64,000 nt of DNA, taken from assembly GCF_035825295.1 (NCBI RefSeq), contig NZ_JAYMGI010000002.1:4035001-4099000 (forward strand). The letters are read 5' to 3'. A model generated the notes under the pieces. That model was not told the DNA's origin. It ran no database searches and saw nothing but the letters and a program-made list of their open reading frames with translations. The stretch comes from Actinacidiphila sp. DG2A-62 (GTDB lineage: Bacteria > Actinomycetota > Actinomycetes > Streptomycetales > Streptomycetaceae). The position numbers and the translations under genes were made by a program. Of this stretch, positions 25,927 through 33,602 are shown one piece after another. The first letter of the stretch is position 1, and each line of letters starts with the position of its first letter.

Positions 25927-26442
25927 GTGGCACACAGCGACACCGACTTACAGCACCCCGGCGAGCGTCGAAACGGCGGCGTGTGGCTGATCCTGGACGA
26001 CCAGGACCGCGCGCTGGTGGTCAGGCCGAGTTACAAGGACGGCGTGTACCAGCTGGTCGGGGGCGGCGCCCACCTGAACGAGGCGCCGCACCTGGCCGCG
26101 GTCCGGGAGGCGCAGGAGGAGATCGGGCTCACGCTCGTGCCCCACACGCTGCTCGTGACCGACTGGGTGCCGGACAACCCGGGCAGGTCCGCCGAGGCCA
26201 ACAGTTACGTCTTCTTCCACCGCCTGGAGCCGAGTGAGCTGGACACGATCGTCCTCAACGCCGGGACGCCCGAGGGCGAGAAGCCGGAGCTGCTGGACTT
26301 CACGCTCCTGGCCGACGAAGAGCTGGACGCACACTGCGAGCCGTACATCGTCAGGCGCATCCGGGCAGCCACGGCGGCCGTACGGGACCCGCGGCTGCGC
26401 GGCTACCTGATGCAGGGCTTCCGGGTCGCCGACCCTGCGTAG
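25927..26442 (+). CDS. NUDIX hydrolase
   Basis: A protein of 171 residues from a GTG after AACAGGAG. The NUDIX box is GGGAHLNEAPHLAAVREAQEEIGL (G-x5-E-x7-REUxEExGU pattern: G, E, R-E-x2-E-E-x-G), preceded by VWLILDDQDRALVVRPSYKDGVYQLV. Such enzymes hydrolyse nucleoside diphosphates linked to other moieties, often cleaning up damaged or modified nucleotides. It opens the nucleotide-related part of the cargo operon. A hairpin (26454-26474) follows the stop. Confidence 0.9.
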   Translation: MAHSDTDLQHPGERRNGGVWLILDDQDRALVVRPSYKDGVYQLVGGGAHLNEAPHLAAVREAQEEIGLTLVPHTLLVTDWVPDNPGRSAEANSYVFFHRLEPSELDTIVLNAGTPEGEKPELLDFTLLADEELDAHCEPYIVRRIRAATAAVRDPRLRGYLMQGFRVADPA

Positions 26443-26760
26443 CCGTATCCCGCCCGGCCGCGTTTCGCGGCCGGTGCATCCGCAACTCCCCGCAGCGCGC
26501 CTCGTGCTCCGCGCGCCGCGGGGACCGCGGCCGAGCCCCCGATCGGCCGCCCGCCGGGACCCGCCTCCGACCTCCGCCTGGAGCGGGTCCCGGCGACCGG
26601 CTCCGCCCGGCGAATCGGGCTGAGCGGGCACGGCCCGCTCGTCCTGCGCTCGGGCGAGGCACGGCACGTCCACGTCTTCGACTCGCCTTTGCACCCGTAG
26701 CGCAACCACCGACCGCACAGGACCAGTTGTGCCCTGTCACCCCGCTTTCGGGAGGAATCC
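26443..26760. other. Spacer between NUDIX and thymidylate synthase-like genes
   Basis: 318 bases. A CCGGCCGCG-TTT-CGCGGCCGG hairpin stands at 26454-26474. The frame of the NUDIX gene stays open after its TAG until 26700, with sequence such as RLERVPATGSARRIGLSGHGP, but it has no start codon, so no gene is called. Confidence 0.5.
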
Positions 26761-27804
26761 TTGCCTGCCAACCTGCCCCGTGACTCCCTGCTGGCTCCCC
26801 CGTCCTTCCCGGACCTGGGCGCGGCCTACGTCGCCCTGCTGCGCCTGGCCACCGAGGAGCCGCAGTTCCGGATCTCCCCGCGCGGCAACACCGCCCGCGA
26901 GGTGATCGGTGTGGCCTTCAGGCTGCCGGACCCCCGGCAGCGCCTGCCGTATGTGGCAGCCCGGAGGGCCAATCCGGTGTTCCACTACGCGGAGGCTCTG
27001 TGGTACCTGGCCGGGCGCCGGGACCTGGCCATGATCGGCCACTACGCGCCGTCGATGGCCGCCAGCTCGCGCGACGGACTCACCGTCGACGGTTCGGCCT
27101 ACGGCGCGCGGATCTTCGCCCCGGCCCCGGGCGACGACGTCGCGCCGTTCGACCGGGTGCTGGAGCTGCTGCGGCGCGAACGAGACAGCAAGCGGGCGCT
27201 GATCCCGGTGTTCTCCGCACGGGAGTTGGCCGGCCTAAAGTCCAATCCGGACGTGGCGTGCCTGGCCGGTCTGCACTTCCTGCCGCGGGACGGACGGCTG
27301 CACATGGTGTGCTCGATGCGGGCCAACGACCTGGACTGCGGGCTGCTGTCCGACGTGTTCTCGTTCACGATGATCCAGGAGTACGCCGCAGTGCGGCTGG
27401 GCCTGGAACTGGGCACCTACACCCACTACATGGGGTCCGCGCACGTCAACGACCATGACGCCGACCGGGTGGGCCGCGTTCTGGCCGAGGCCGCCGCCGG
27501 AGAGGCGCCGGCCTTCCCGTTCCCGCGGATGCCCGCGACCACGACAACCGCCACGGTCTCCCACGTCCTGGAGCACGAGGAACTGCTGCGCACCAACCGG
27601 GCCGCCTACAGCGTGGAGGACATCTCGGCGCTCGGCCTGGCCCCGTACTGGGAGCAGGCGTTGCTGCTGTTCGAGGTGCACCGGCAGATCACGCACGACA
27701 AGGCCGAACGAGTGGACGCCGGCGTTCTGGCCGCGCTGGAGCCCGGGCTGCGGTGGCTGCTCGCCCGGAAGTGGCCGGCCGCGGCGGGGGCGAGCAGCCG
27801 GTGA
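26761..27804 (+). CDS. Thymidylate synthase-family enzyme, divergent
   Basis: A protein of 347 residues from a TTG preceded by GGGAGGAA. The fold is thymidylate synthase-like: the candidate catalytic Cys is C167 (SNPDVACLAGLHFL), the phosphate-binding block is CSMRANDLDCGLLSD (R187, D190), and the late nucleotide motif is GTYTHYMGSAHVNDHD. The position equivalent to the base-reading Asn of canonical enzymes (PFN) appears as Ser (VFS, S201), which argues against plain dUMP methylation; related enzymes with changes there act on dCMP or CMP as hydroxymethylases. The substrate is inferred, not shown. It is coupled to an NDK-like gene by GTGA overlap. Confidence 0.85.
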   Translation: MPANLPRDSLLAPPSFPDLGAAYVALLRLATEEPQFRISPRGNTAREVIGVAFRLPDPRQRLPYVAARRANPVFHYAEALWYLAGRRDLAMIGHYAPSMAASSRDGLTVDGSAYGARIFAPAPGDDVAPFDRVLELLRRERDSKRALIPVFSARELAGLKSNPDVACLAGLHFLPRDGRLHMVCSMRANDLDCGLLSDVFSFTMIQEYAAVRLGLELGTYTHYMGSAHVNDHDADRVGRVLAEAAAGEAPAFPFPRMPATTTTATVSHVLEHEELLRTNRAAYSVEDISALGLAPYWEQALLLFEVHRQITHDKAERVDAGVLAALEPGLRWLLARKWPAAAGASSR

Positions 27805-28343
27805 CCGGCACGCCGATGGCCGGCCGGGTGGCAGCGGGCATCCCGTTCGAGCGGTGGGCCGTGGTGCTGGTGAAGCCGGACGCGGTCGAGCGCGGTCTGG
27901 CCGACGCCGTGCTGGAGCGCATCGCCGGTGCCGGGGTGGACGTGCTCGCGCGTACCGAGGTGGTCGCCGAGCCGTGGCAAGCCCACGTGCACTACTGGGA
28001 CCTGCTCGTGGACGCCGACCACTTCCCGGACCGCGACATCCCGGCGTGCCTGGACGCCGAGTACGCCGGGCAGCGCGTCACGGTCGCCCTGGCCCACGGC
28101 GAGCCCGGCATCCACCAGCGGCTGCGGGACGTGCTCGGCCACTTCGACCCGACCCGAGCCGCAGCCGGCACGATCCGCGGCGACCTGGCCGAGGACAGCC
28201 TCGCCGTAGCGCTCGCCGAACACCGCCTCGTGCGGAACCTCGTGCACACCTCCGACGATCCGGACGCCGCGCGCCGGGACTTCGGCACCTGGTACGGCGC
28301 GGATCGTGCCCACCTGCTCGTCCCGCCCCAGAGCACCATCTGA
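27801..28343 (+). CDS. Nucleoside diphosphate kinase-like protein
   Basis: A protein of 180 residues from a GTG overlapping the previous stop. Conserved NDK features: WAVVLVKPDAVERGLADAVLERI (KPDxVxRG), and near the C-terminus the active-site region VRNLVHTSDDPDAARRDFGTWY, with His in the NxVHxSD motif and the following D/E-A-x-x-E/D-x2-W pattern. The protein is longer than the usual 135-150 residues because of an insertion (HVHYWDLLVDADHFPDRDI) near the middle. It would transfer phosphate between NTPs and NDPs, here presumably to the nucleotide made by the preceding enzyme. Confidence 0.88.
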   Translation: MTGTPMAGRVAAGIPFERWAVVLVKPDAVERGLADAVLERIAGAGVDVLARTEVVAEPWQAHVHYWDLLVDADHFPDRDIPACLDAEYAGQRVTVALAHGEPGIHQRLRDVLGHFDPTRAAAGTIRGDLAEDSLAVALAEHRLVRNLVHTSDDPDAARRDFGTWYGADRAHLLVPPQSTI

Positions 28344-28359
28344 CCTGATGGGAGAGACC

Positions 28360-29547
28360 ATGAGCGCAACAACCCCGGCCGCCCGCCGCCCGCTGCCGCT
28401 CCTGACCAGCGAGCAGATCGCCGGCCTGAAACCGGCCCTCGCCGATGTGATCGAGTACCGCAAGTCCGGGCTGTCGCTGAACCACGTCATCGGCTGCCCG
28501 CTGGACTGCGGGTACTGCGTGCGGCACCTGTTCGACAACTTCGAGCTGAAGGCCCCGCGGCGGCTGATGAGCGACGAGGAAGCCGTCCAGGCGCTCATCG
28601 GGCACCGGTACTTCCGCCCCCACAAGACGCCGATCCAACTGTTCAACCGGGCCACGGACCCGATGCTGCCGGTGGTCAAGCCGCACCTGTTCGCGGTGCT
28701 GCGCGCACTGGACGAGCGGGGCATGACCAACCACGTCCTGATCATCACCCGGTGGCGGGTGGAGCCGGAGGACTGCGCCGTCCTCAACTCCTTCCGGAAC
28801 CTGCGCTTGACGGTGCTCGTCACGCACTCCGGCATCGACAACCCGGCGATCGAGCCGGTGGACTCCGCCATCGCCGCCCGGAGCCTGGCCACGCTCTACC
28901 AGCACGCCGAGCACTACCGGACGGTCCTGTACTGGCGGCCGATCGTGCCCGGCCTCAACGACAGCGACGAACACCTGGAGCGGGCCCGGGAGCTGTCCGC
29001 CCACGCGCACGCCACGGTGTTCACCGGGCTGTTCTTCCGCCGGGAGATCGCCGACTACTACGCCACCAACGGACTGCCGATGCCGTACGACGACACCGCG
29101 CGCCGCAAGATCATGCCGGAGGTCGCGGAGCGGCGCATCCTCGACTTCTTCCACGTCCCGGACCGGCCGGACCCGTGGGGCGCCCTGTTCCGCAAGACCT
29201 CCTGCGCGGTCGCCTACGCCCACGGCGAGGCCGACTACAACGGCCACGTCGGCATCGAGGAACTGTGCGACATCTGCCCGGCCGACCAGGTCGCGCGGTG
29301 CACGGCGGCGCGGGTGCGGCCGGACCTGGAGGAGGTGAGCGCCGCGGCGCGCCAGTTGGGCGCGACCGGCCCGGTGGAGATCACCGAGCGGGCCATCATC
29401 GTGGAGGGCCTGGACGAGCCGCCCCGGTACTTCCTGCAGCACGGCTTCGCCTACCAGTGCCACGACCGCGACAAGCCCCACCACTACCGCCAGCACGGCC
29501 GGGCGCCGATCGGCTGGGCGGCGGAGAACGGACCGCGCACGCCATGA
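28360..29547 (+). CDS. Radical SAM protein with additional C-terminal cysteines
   Basis: A protein of 395 residues from the ATG at 28360 (GGGAGAG upstream). The cluster-binding motif is CPLDCGYC (C-x3-C-x2-C) at about residue 45, followed by FDNFELKAPRRLMSDEEAV, VLIITRWRVEPEDCAVL and TVLVTHSGIDNPAIEPV, as in Rv2578c/spore-photoproduct-lyase-like radical SAM proteins. A second Cys cluster, CDICPADQVARC, near residue 305 may bind another iron-sulfur centre. The reaction is not known. It is embedded in an operon of nucleotide enzymes, so a nucleotide or nucleic-acid substrate is plausible. Its stop overlaps the exonuclease start (ATGA). Confidence 0.88.
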   Translation: MSATTPAARRPLPLLTSEQIAGLKPALADVIEYRKSGLSLNHVIGCPLDCGYCVRHLFDNFELKAPRRLMSDEEAVQALIGHRYFRPHKTPIQLFNRATDPMLPVVKPHLFAVLRALDERGMTNHVLIITRWRVEPEDCAVLNSFRNLRLTVLVTHSGIDNPAIEPVDSAIAARSLATLYQHAEHYRTVLYWRPIVPGLNDSDEHLERARELSAHAHATVFTGLFFRREIADYYATNGLPMPYDDTARRKIMPEVAERRILDFFHVPDRPDPWGALFRKTSCAVAYAHGEADYNGHVGIEELCDICPADQVARCTAARVRPDLEEVSAAARQLGATGPVEITERAIIVEGLDEPPRYFLQHGFAYQCHDRDKPHHYRQHGRAPIGWAAENGPRTP

Positions 29548-30146
29548 ACTTCGCCACCTGGCCGTCCCTGCTCGTCGTCGACGTCGAAGGCAACGGCCTG
29601 AACCCGCCGGACCTGGTGGAGATCGCCGCACTGCCGGTGCGCGACGGCCGGCCGGACACGAGCACGGCCGGGTGGTGGCAGATCCGGCCGCGCCGCCCGG
29701 TCACGCCCTTCGCAGCCCGGGTGCACGGCCTGACGAACCAGACGCTGGCGGCCTGCCCACCGTGGAACGACGTGGCCGTGCAGGTACGGGAGCGGCTGGG
29801 GACGGCGTGGATCGCCGCGCACAACGCGCACGTCGACTACCGGGCGCTCGCCGCGCACCTGCCCGGCTGGCAGCCCGCCGGCGTGGTGGACACGCTGCGC
29901 CTGGCCCGCACCGCCCTCCCGGACCTGCCGAAGTACACGCTGGACGCGCTGATCGAGCACCTCCAGCCGGACCTGTCCGCCGTCGCGGACCAGCGGCACC
30001 GCGCCCGGTACGACGCGTACGCGACCTCGCTCGTACTGATCGCCCTGGCCGAGAGCTATCCGACCTGGGACCAGCTCGCCGCGGCGGCGGTCCCGCCCGG
30101 CCTGCCCGGCTCTCCCGAACCAGAAGAGGACCCAACGCTGTGGTGA
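29544..30146 (+). CDS. DEDD-family 3'-5' exonuclease
   Basis: A protein of 200 residues. Exonuclease motifs: I, LLVVDVEGNGLNPPDLVEIAAL (D-x-E); II, WIAAHNAHVDYRALAAHL (N-x3-D); III, QRHRARYDAYATSLVLIAL (H-x4-D). This is the DnaQ/epsilon-like DEDDh group that degrades single strands or short RNA from 3' ends. The start overlaps the radical SAM stop and its stop overlaps the next start. The tail PPGLPGSPEPEEDPTLW is flexible. Confidence 0.9.
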   Translation: MNFATWPSLLVVDVEGNGLNPPDLVEIAALPVRDGRPDTSTAGWWQIRPRRPVTPFAARVHGLTNQTLAACPPWNDVAVQVRERLGTAWIAAHNAHVDYRALAAHLPGWQPAGVVDTLRLARTALPDLPKYTLDALIEHLQPDLSAVADQRHRARYDAYATSLVLIALAESYPTWDQLAAAAVPPGLPGSPEPEEDPTLW

Positions 30147-30736
30147 AGACCCCCGTCCGGATCGGCGTCACCGGCGCGCACTCCACCGGCAAGACGGTGC
30201 TGCTGCGCCGCATCGAGAGGGAACTGCGCGCCGAGGGCGTCCGCGTCGCCCGCACCGGCCGCCTCGGCCGGCGGGCCGCCGACATCGGACTGCCGAAGAT
30301 GCACGAGCACACCGCGCTGTCCACGGAATGGATCATGACGCAGGGCATCGCGGACGAGATCGCCGCTGCCGCCCAGGGCGCCGACGTCGTGATGGCCGAC
30401 CGCGCCGTGATCGACGCCCTGGCGTACTGGCACGCCGCGGTGGAGTTCCGCGGGGAGAGCCTCGACCCCGCGCAGGACGAGCGGCTTCGCCTGCTGGCAG
30501 GCACCCAGCACGCGCAGTACCACCTGCTGCTGGCCACCGTGCTGGACCCGGACGTACCGGTCGAGAACAGGCGGCACACCTACGATCCGCGGTACCGCGA
30601 ACTGGTCGACCACCACGTCCACGCCCTCCTCGCCCAGGAACGCATCGACCACCGCCGGGTCGTCCACGATCCGCACGACGAGGGCGAAGCCGTCGTCGCG
30701 GCGGTACGCGTGGCCCTGGGCAGGGTGCCCACGTGA
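30143..30736 (+). CDS. P-loop NTPase/kinase (NadR-like AAA_28)
   Basis: A protein of 197 residues from the second of two adjacent GTGs, overlapping the exonuclease stop. Walker A is VTGAHSTGKTVLLRRIERELRA (G-x4-GKT). QGADVVMADRAVIDALAYW is the Walker B/D-R-A nucleotide-kinase motif. HTYDPRYRELVDHHVHALL provides the lid-like region. This group includes nucleoside and nucleotide kinases such as the NadR kinase domain. It sits with NDK and a thymidylate synthase-like enzyme, so phosphorylation of the same nucleotide is a reasonable guess. Confidence 0.85.
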   Translation: MKTPVRIGVTGAHSTGKTVLLRRIERELRAEGVRVARTGRLGRRAADIGLPKMHEHTALSTEWIMTQGIADEIAAAAQGADVVMADRAVIDALAYWHAAVEFRGESLDPAQDERLRLLAGTQHAQYHLLLATVLDPDVPVENRRHTYDPRYRELVDHHVHALLAQERIDHRRVVHDPHDEGEAVVAAVRVALGRVPT

Positions 30737-31275
30737 CCACCGCGCCGGCGCCCGCCACGGCTCCGGCCGTGCACGAGCCCTACGTCAACTGGCGGCCACC
30801 GCTGGTGTGGACGGCCGTGGTGGTGCGCGTGGGCAGCGGGCACATGCTGCTGAGGCAGTTCCCCAAAGGCGCGGTGCTCGTCCCCGGCAGCCCGGTCCTG
30901 GGCGATCGCACCCCTTCGCAAGCAGCTCCCCAAGCGCTGCGCGGCCCGGGCAGCGAACAGCTGATCCTCCGACCGGTGCTGATCGACGAGCGGCAACTGG
31001 CACGGCGGAAGGTGACCGTCCACACCTTCGTGAGCGAACCCCTCTCCCGACGCACAGCGCGCAAACTGCGCCCGGCCGACAACCAATCCACCTCCGTGAT
31101 CCTGCCGCGCCAGAAGGCCCTGCAGACGCTCCCCGCCCGCGCAAGGCTGCGCACCCAATTCGCCCTGGCAATCCCGGAGTTCCACGAGACGGGCGTCCTG
31201 GAGTGGCGCTCATGGCGACACCCCGATGGACGGCTCGGCATGCCGGCGGGATGGCCGCCGGCCGGGGAACGCTGA
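30733..31275 (+). CDS. Unknown protein, last gene of the nucleotide operon
   Basis: A protein of 180 residues from a GTG overlapping the kinase stop. It starts MTTAPAPATAPAVHEPYVNWRPPLVWTAVVVRVGSGHMLLRQFPKGAVLVPGSP, then EQLILRPVLIDERQLARRKVTVHTFVSEPLSRRTARKLRPADN. The early beta-rich part with RVGSGHMLLRQFPKG loosely recalls a NUDIX-type first strand pair, but no NUDIX box is present. The tail (PEFHETGVLEWRSWRHPDGRLG) is basic. I do not recognise a family. Tight coupling indicates it works with the preceding enzymes. Confidence 0.75.
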   Translation: MTTAPAPATAPAVHEPYVNWRPPLVWTAVVVRVGSGHMLLRQFPKGAVLVPGSPVLGDRTPSQAAPQALRGPGSEQLILRPVLIDERQLARRKVTVHTFVSEPLSRRTARKLRPADNQSTSVILPRQKALQTLPARARLRTQFALAIPEFHETGVLEWRSWRHPDGRLGMPAGWPPAGER

Positions 31276-31514
31276 CCAATTGTCGAACGGGCCAGCGACA
31301 CCGCGCGGGCCCCGTGCTCCGGCTGCAGGTGAGGATACGAGCGGCCTTGACTTCCCGTATCGACAGGCGTTCAGTTCCCGGCATTCGAGCTGCCGGGAAC
31401 GGGGGCTGCCCATCGTTGAGCCGCTTGTACTGCTGCTCAGGCCAAGACGGCCACGGTCGCCGGCTCGTTCTCAGCGCGCCGCGGGTGGCCAGGTTAGCGC
31501 TTGGCGTCCAGGGC
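31276..31514. other. Spacer, end of the cargo operon
   Basis: No gene is seen in these 239 bases, which separate the plus-strand nucleotide operon from the convergent arsC gene. Confidence 0.5.
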
Positions 31515-32045
31515 TCACCAGGGGCCTGAGCTGGGCACGGGTGCTGTAGAGGGCGGCGGCGTGTCCGGCGGGGCCGGAGCAGGTGACCACCCCGCCCCGC
31601 ACGGGTGGCTCCTCGGTGCTCGTGCGGCGGGCTCCGGGGCAATCTCGGCGATCAAGCCCTCCACCAGAGTCTTGATCTCGTCGCGGATCGGGCGGACGGC
31701 TTCGACACCCTGCCCGGCGGGGTCGTCGAGCTTCCAGTCGAGGTAGCGCTTGCCGGGGAAGACCGGGCAGGTATCCCCGCAGCCCATCGTGATGCACACG
31801 TCGGACTCTCGGACCGCGTCGACGGTGAGGATCTTCGGCGTCTCGTGGGAGATGTCGATGCCGACTTCGGCCATCGCCTGCACAGCAGCGGGGTTCACCT
31901 GATCGCCGGGGGCGGAGCCGGCGGAGCGGACCTCGACGCGGTCGCCGGCCAGGTGGGTCAGCCAGGCGGCGGCCATCTGGGAACGGCCGGCGTTGTGGAC
32001 ACAGACGAACAGGACGGACGGCTTGCCACCGGGTGTCTCGGTCAT
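31515..32045 (-). CDS. arsC: Arsenate reductase ArsC (low-molecular-weight phosphatase type)
   Basis: About 176 residues from the ATG at 32045. The P-loop FVCVHNAGRSQMAAAWL (C-x5-R) marks the LMW phosphatase fold; ITMGCGDTCPVFPGKRYLDWKLDDPAGQG carries the further cysteines and the catalytic aspartate used in thioredoxin- or mycothiol-coupled arsenate reduction. The first 140 residues match the normal length, and the proline-rich tail (SHPCGAGWSPAPAPPD and on) is an unusual extension. arsR and a flavoprotein lie 3.7 kb away, with unrelated stress genes between. No arsenite efflux gene is visible. Confidence 0.9.
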   Translation of the reverse strand: MTETPGGKPSVLFVCVHNAGRSQMAAAWLTHLAGDRVEVRSAGSAPGDQVNPAAVQAMAEVGIDISHETPKILTVDAVRESDVCITMGCGDTCPVFPGKRYLDWKLDDPAGQGVEAVRPIRDEIKTLVEGLIAEIAPEPAARAPRSHPCGAGWSPAPAPPDTPPPSTAPVPSSGPW

Positions 32046-32826
32046 GAGAGGCTCTCTCGTCTCGTGGGCGGCACCAACGCCGGAGATACCAGTATCCGCC
32101 GGTACCCAAGCAGCTGGCCTTGCCCGGTCAGAAGGTTGTTGTTCGAGGCACACAGCGCGCCTGGTATCCGCTCGTCGGCACCGTGATCGCCTTCGGCGCG
32201 CACGACGAAGCTCCCCTGATCACCAGATATGTCGACCCGTCTCGGTCACCGTCGGACGCAAGAAGCGTGACCTGCGAGAGGCCGACGGCCGCCCGTTGTC
32301 TCAGAACGCCCTGAACGCCTCGACGTCACGGCAGAGGGGGGAAGCCGGGGCCATCGGCTCCTGGTGACACGGATCAGCGCTATACTGAGTAAGTCGAGGG
32401 TTCTGTCGTACGTCAGCTGCCATGCCGACGCCATTCTTGATGATGGTCTATGCCGGCCCTCGCCTTGCGCGGTGTCCGGAGGCGGGCCCGCGCGATGTTC
32501 ACCCACGAGTCTGTGTTGCGGCGGCACACGAACTTCGACGACCTTCCCGCTCGCGTCGGTCCGAAGGACACAGACGCCACGCGGGGACTGCTGGACGGGG
32601 CATGATGGCCTCATCCCGGGGCGTGGCACGGGCAATTCCCGCATTTGGTCGAGACGCTGACACCCTGCAGCGGTACGTCGCCCGCATCGTGGTCAGCCCC
32701 TCCTGCCGCGGCGCATCCCGCGCCCATCGGCAGTCCACGAGCCGGGCGGCGCCTTCTCGGCCCCCAAGCGCACATGCTCGGAGCCTGGCCACAGGCAACC
32801 AGCACCATGACCCACAAGGACACCCC
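32046..32826. other. Region with no confident gene
   Basis: 781 bases with short open frames only. From a TTG at 32117 one frame reads PGQKVVVRGTQRAWYPLVGTVI, which looks protein-like, but it degenerates by 32314 and has no recognised homologue, so it may be a gene fragment. No RNA gene or clear repeat was found. Confidence 0.4.
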
Positions 32827-33093
32827 ATGACACACGAACCCACTCTTGCCGAGCCGAGGGGCGCCGATGTTCGCATAACGGCGGCCTCTCCCGAGGTGGC
32901 CGGATATGTGGCGCAGATGCCGCGTGCCTGGTTCACCCGTACCGAGCAGCACAGTTGCCCCGCCGGAGCCGAAGGCACTGGCACAGCCCTCCACCTCCGC
33001 GTGGACACCACCCGACCCGCGCTGTCCGACCCAGCTCCCGAGCCTGCACCGGACGGGCCCTTCGAGGAAGGCGCGCAGCAGATATGGCCCTGA
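32827..33093 (+). CDS. Small hypothetical protein, uncertain
   Basis: An 88-residue frame from the ATG at 32827, with AAGGACA upstream, overlapping the start of the DUF5994 gene by 10 bases. The sequence (ADVRITAASPEVAGYVAQMPRAWFTRTEQHSCPAGAEGTG) matches no family known to me. The overlap and spacing favour translation before the DUF5994 gene, but coding nature is not certain. Confidence 0.4.
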   Translation: MTHEPTLAEPRGADVRITAASPEVAGYVAQMPRAWFTRTEQHSCPAGAEGTGTALHLRVDTTRPALSDPAPEPAPDGPFEEGAQQIWP

Positions 33094-33455
33094 CCGGGGA
33101 CCTGACGTCGTCGCTCCTGCCGGAAGATCCTCCGGCTCGGTTGGACCTGCGACCGCCGGAGGACGGACCCCATCGGCTCGACGGCACATGGTGGCCTCGC
33201 TCGCACGACCTGGACCGAGAGCTGCCAGCCCTGATCAAGGCGCTGGAACACCGCTGGCCAGGCATCACCCGGGTCACCGTCAGCCGTACGATGTGGCGGA
33301 TCCGGCCCGACACCGTGACCCTCGCCGACCGCGAGATCCACATCAACCGGTCCGGCGCGCTTCCCCATCCGCACACGATCTGTCTGCTCTCCTACGGCGT
33401 GGGCCGCTGCGACCTCCTGGTCACACCGCCCGGCACCCCGCTCGCGCCCATCTAG
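33084..33455 (+). CDS. DUF5994 family protein (short copy)
   Basis: A protein of 123 residues. The family pattern is ARLDLRPPEDGPHRLDGTWWPRSHDLDRELPALIKAL, TRVTVSRTMWRIRPDTV, and LLSYGVGRCDLLVTPPGT, matching the fuller paralogue at 35034 position by position (RLDGAWWPRSRDLAAELPTLTDEL and MSYRVGRWDLLVIPPET). It lacks the paralogue's C-terminal 60 residues. DUF5994 proteins are small actinobacterial proteins of unknown function, frequently near stress regulators; here one lies on each side of a PP2C phosphatase gene. Confidence 0.8.
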   Translation: MALTGDLTSSLLPEDPPARLDLRPPEDGPHRLDGTWWPRSHDLDRELPALIKALEHRWPGITRVTVSRTMWRIRPDTVTLADREIHINRSGALPHPHTICLLSYGVGRCDLLVTPPGTPLAPI

Positions 33456-33602
33456 GCCGGACTCGGTGGTGCGAATCCGCGCTCCTGCCCCGGCTGGAAC
33501 GATAAGCCCGCCACCGCGAACGCGCTTCCGCGTCGGCACAAACAGCTCCTACGGGCCATACGGTCGACACGTACTTCGCTTCCACCACGGACAACGGCTT
33601 CG

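Noticed and set aside
26443..26700. Stop-codon readthrough extension of the NUDIX protein
   Set aside because: The frame is open after TAG, but NUDIX homologues end near this stop, a hairpin follows, and the extension is low-complexity Pro/Arg/Ala sequence.
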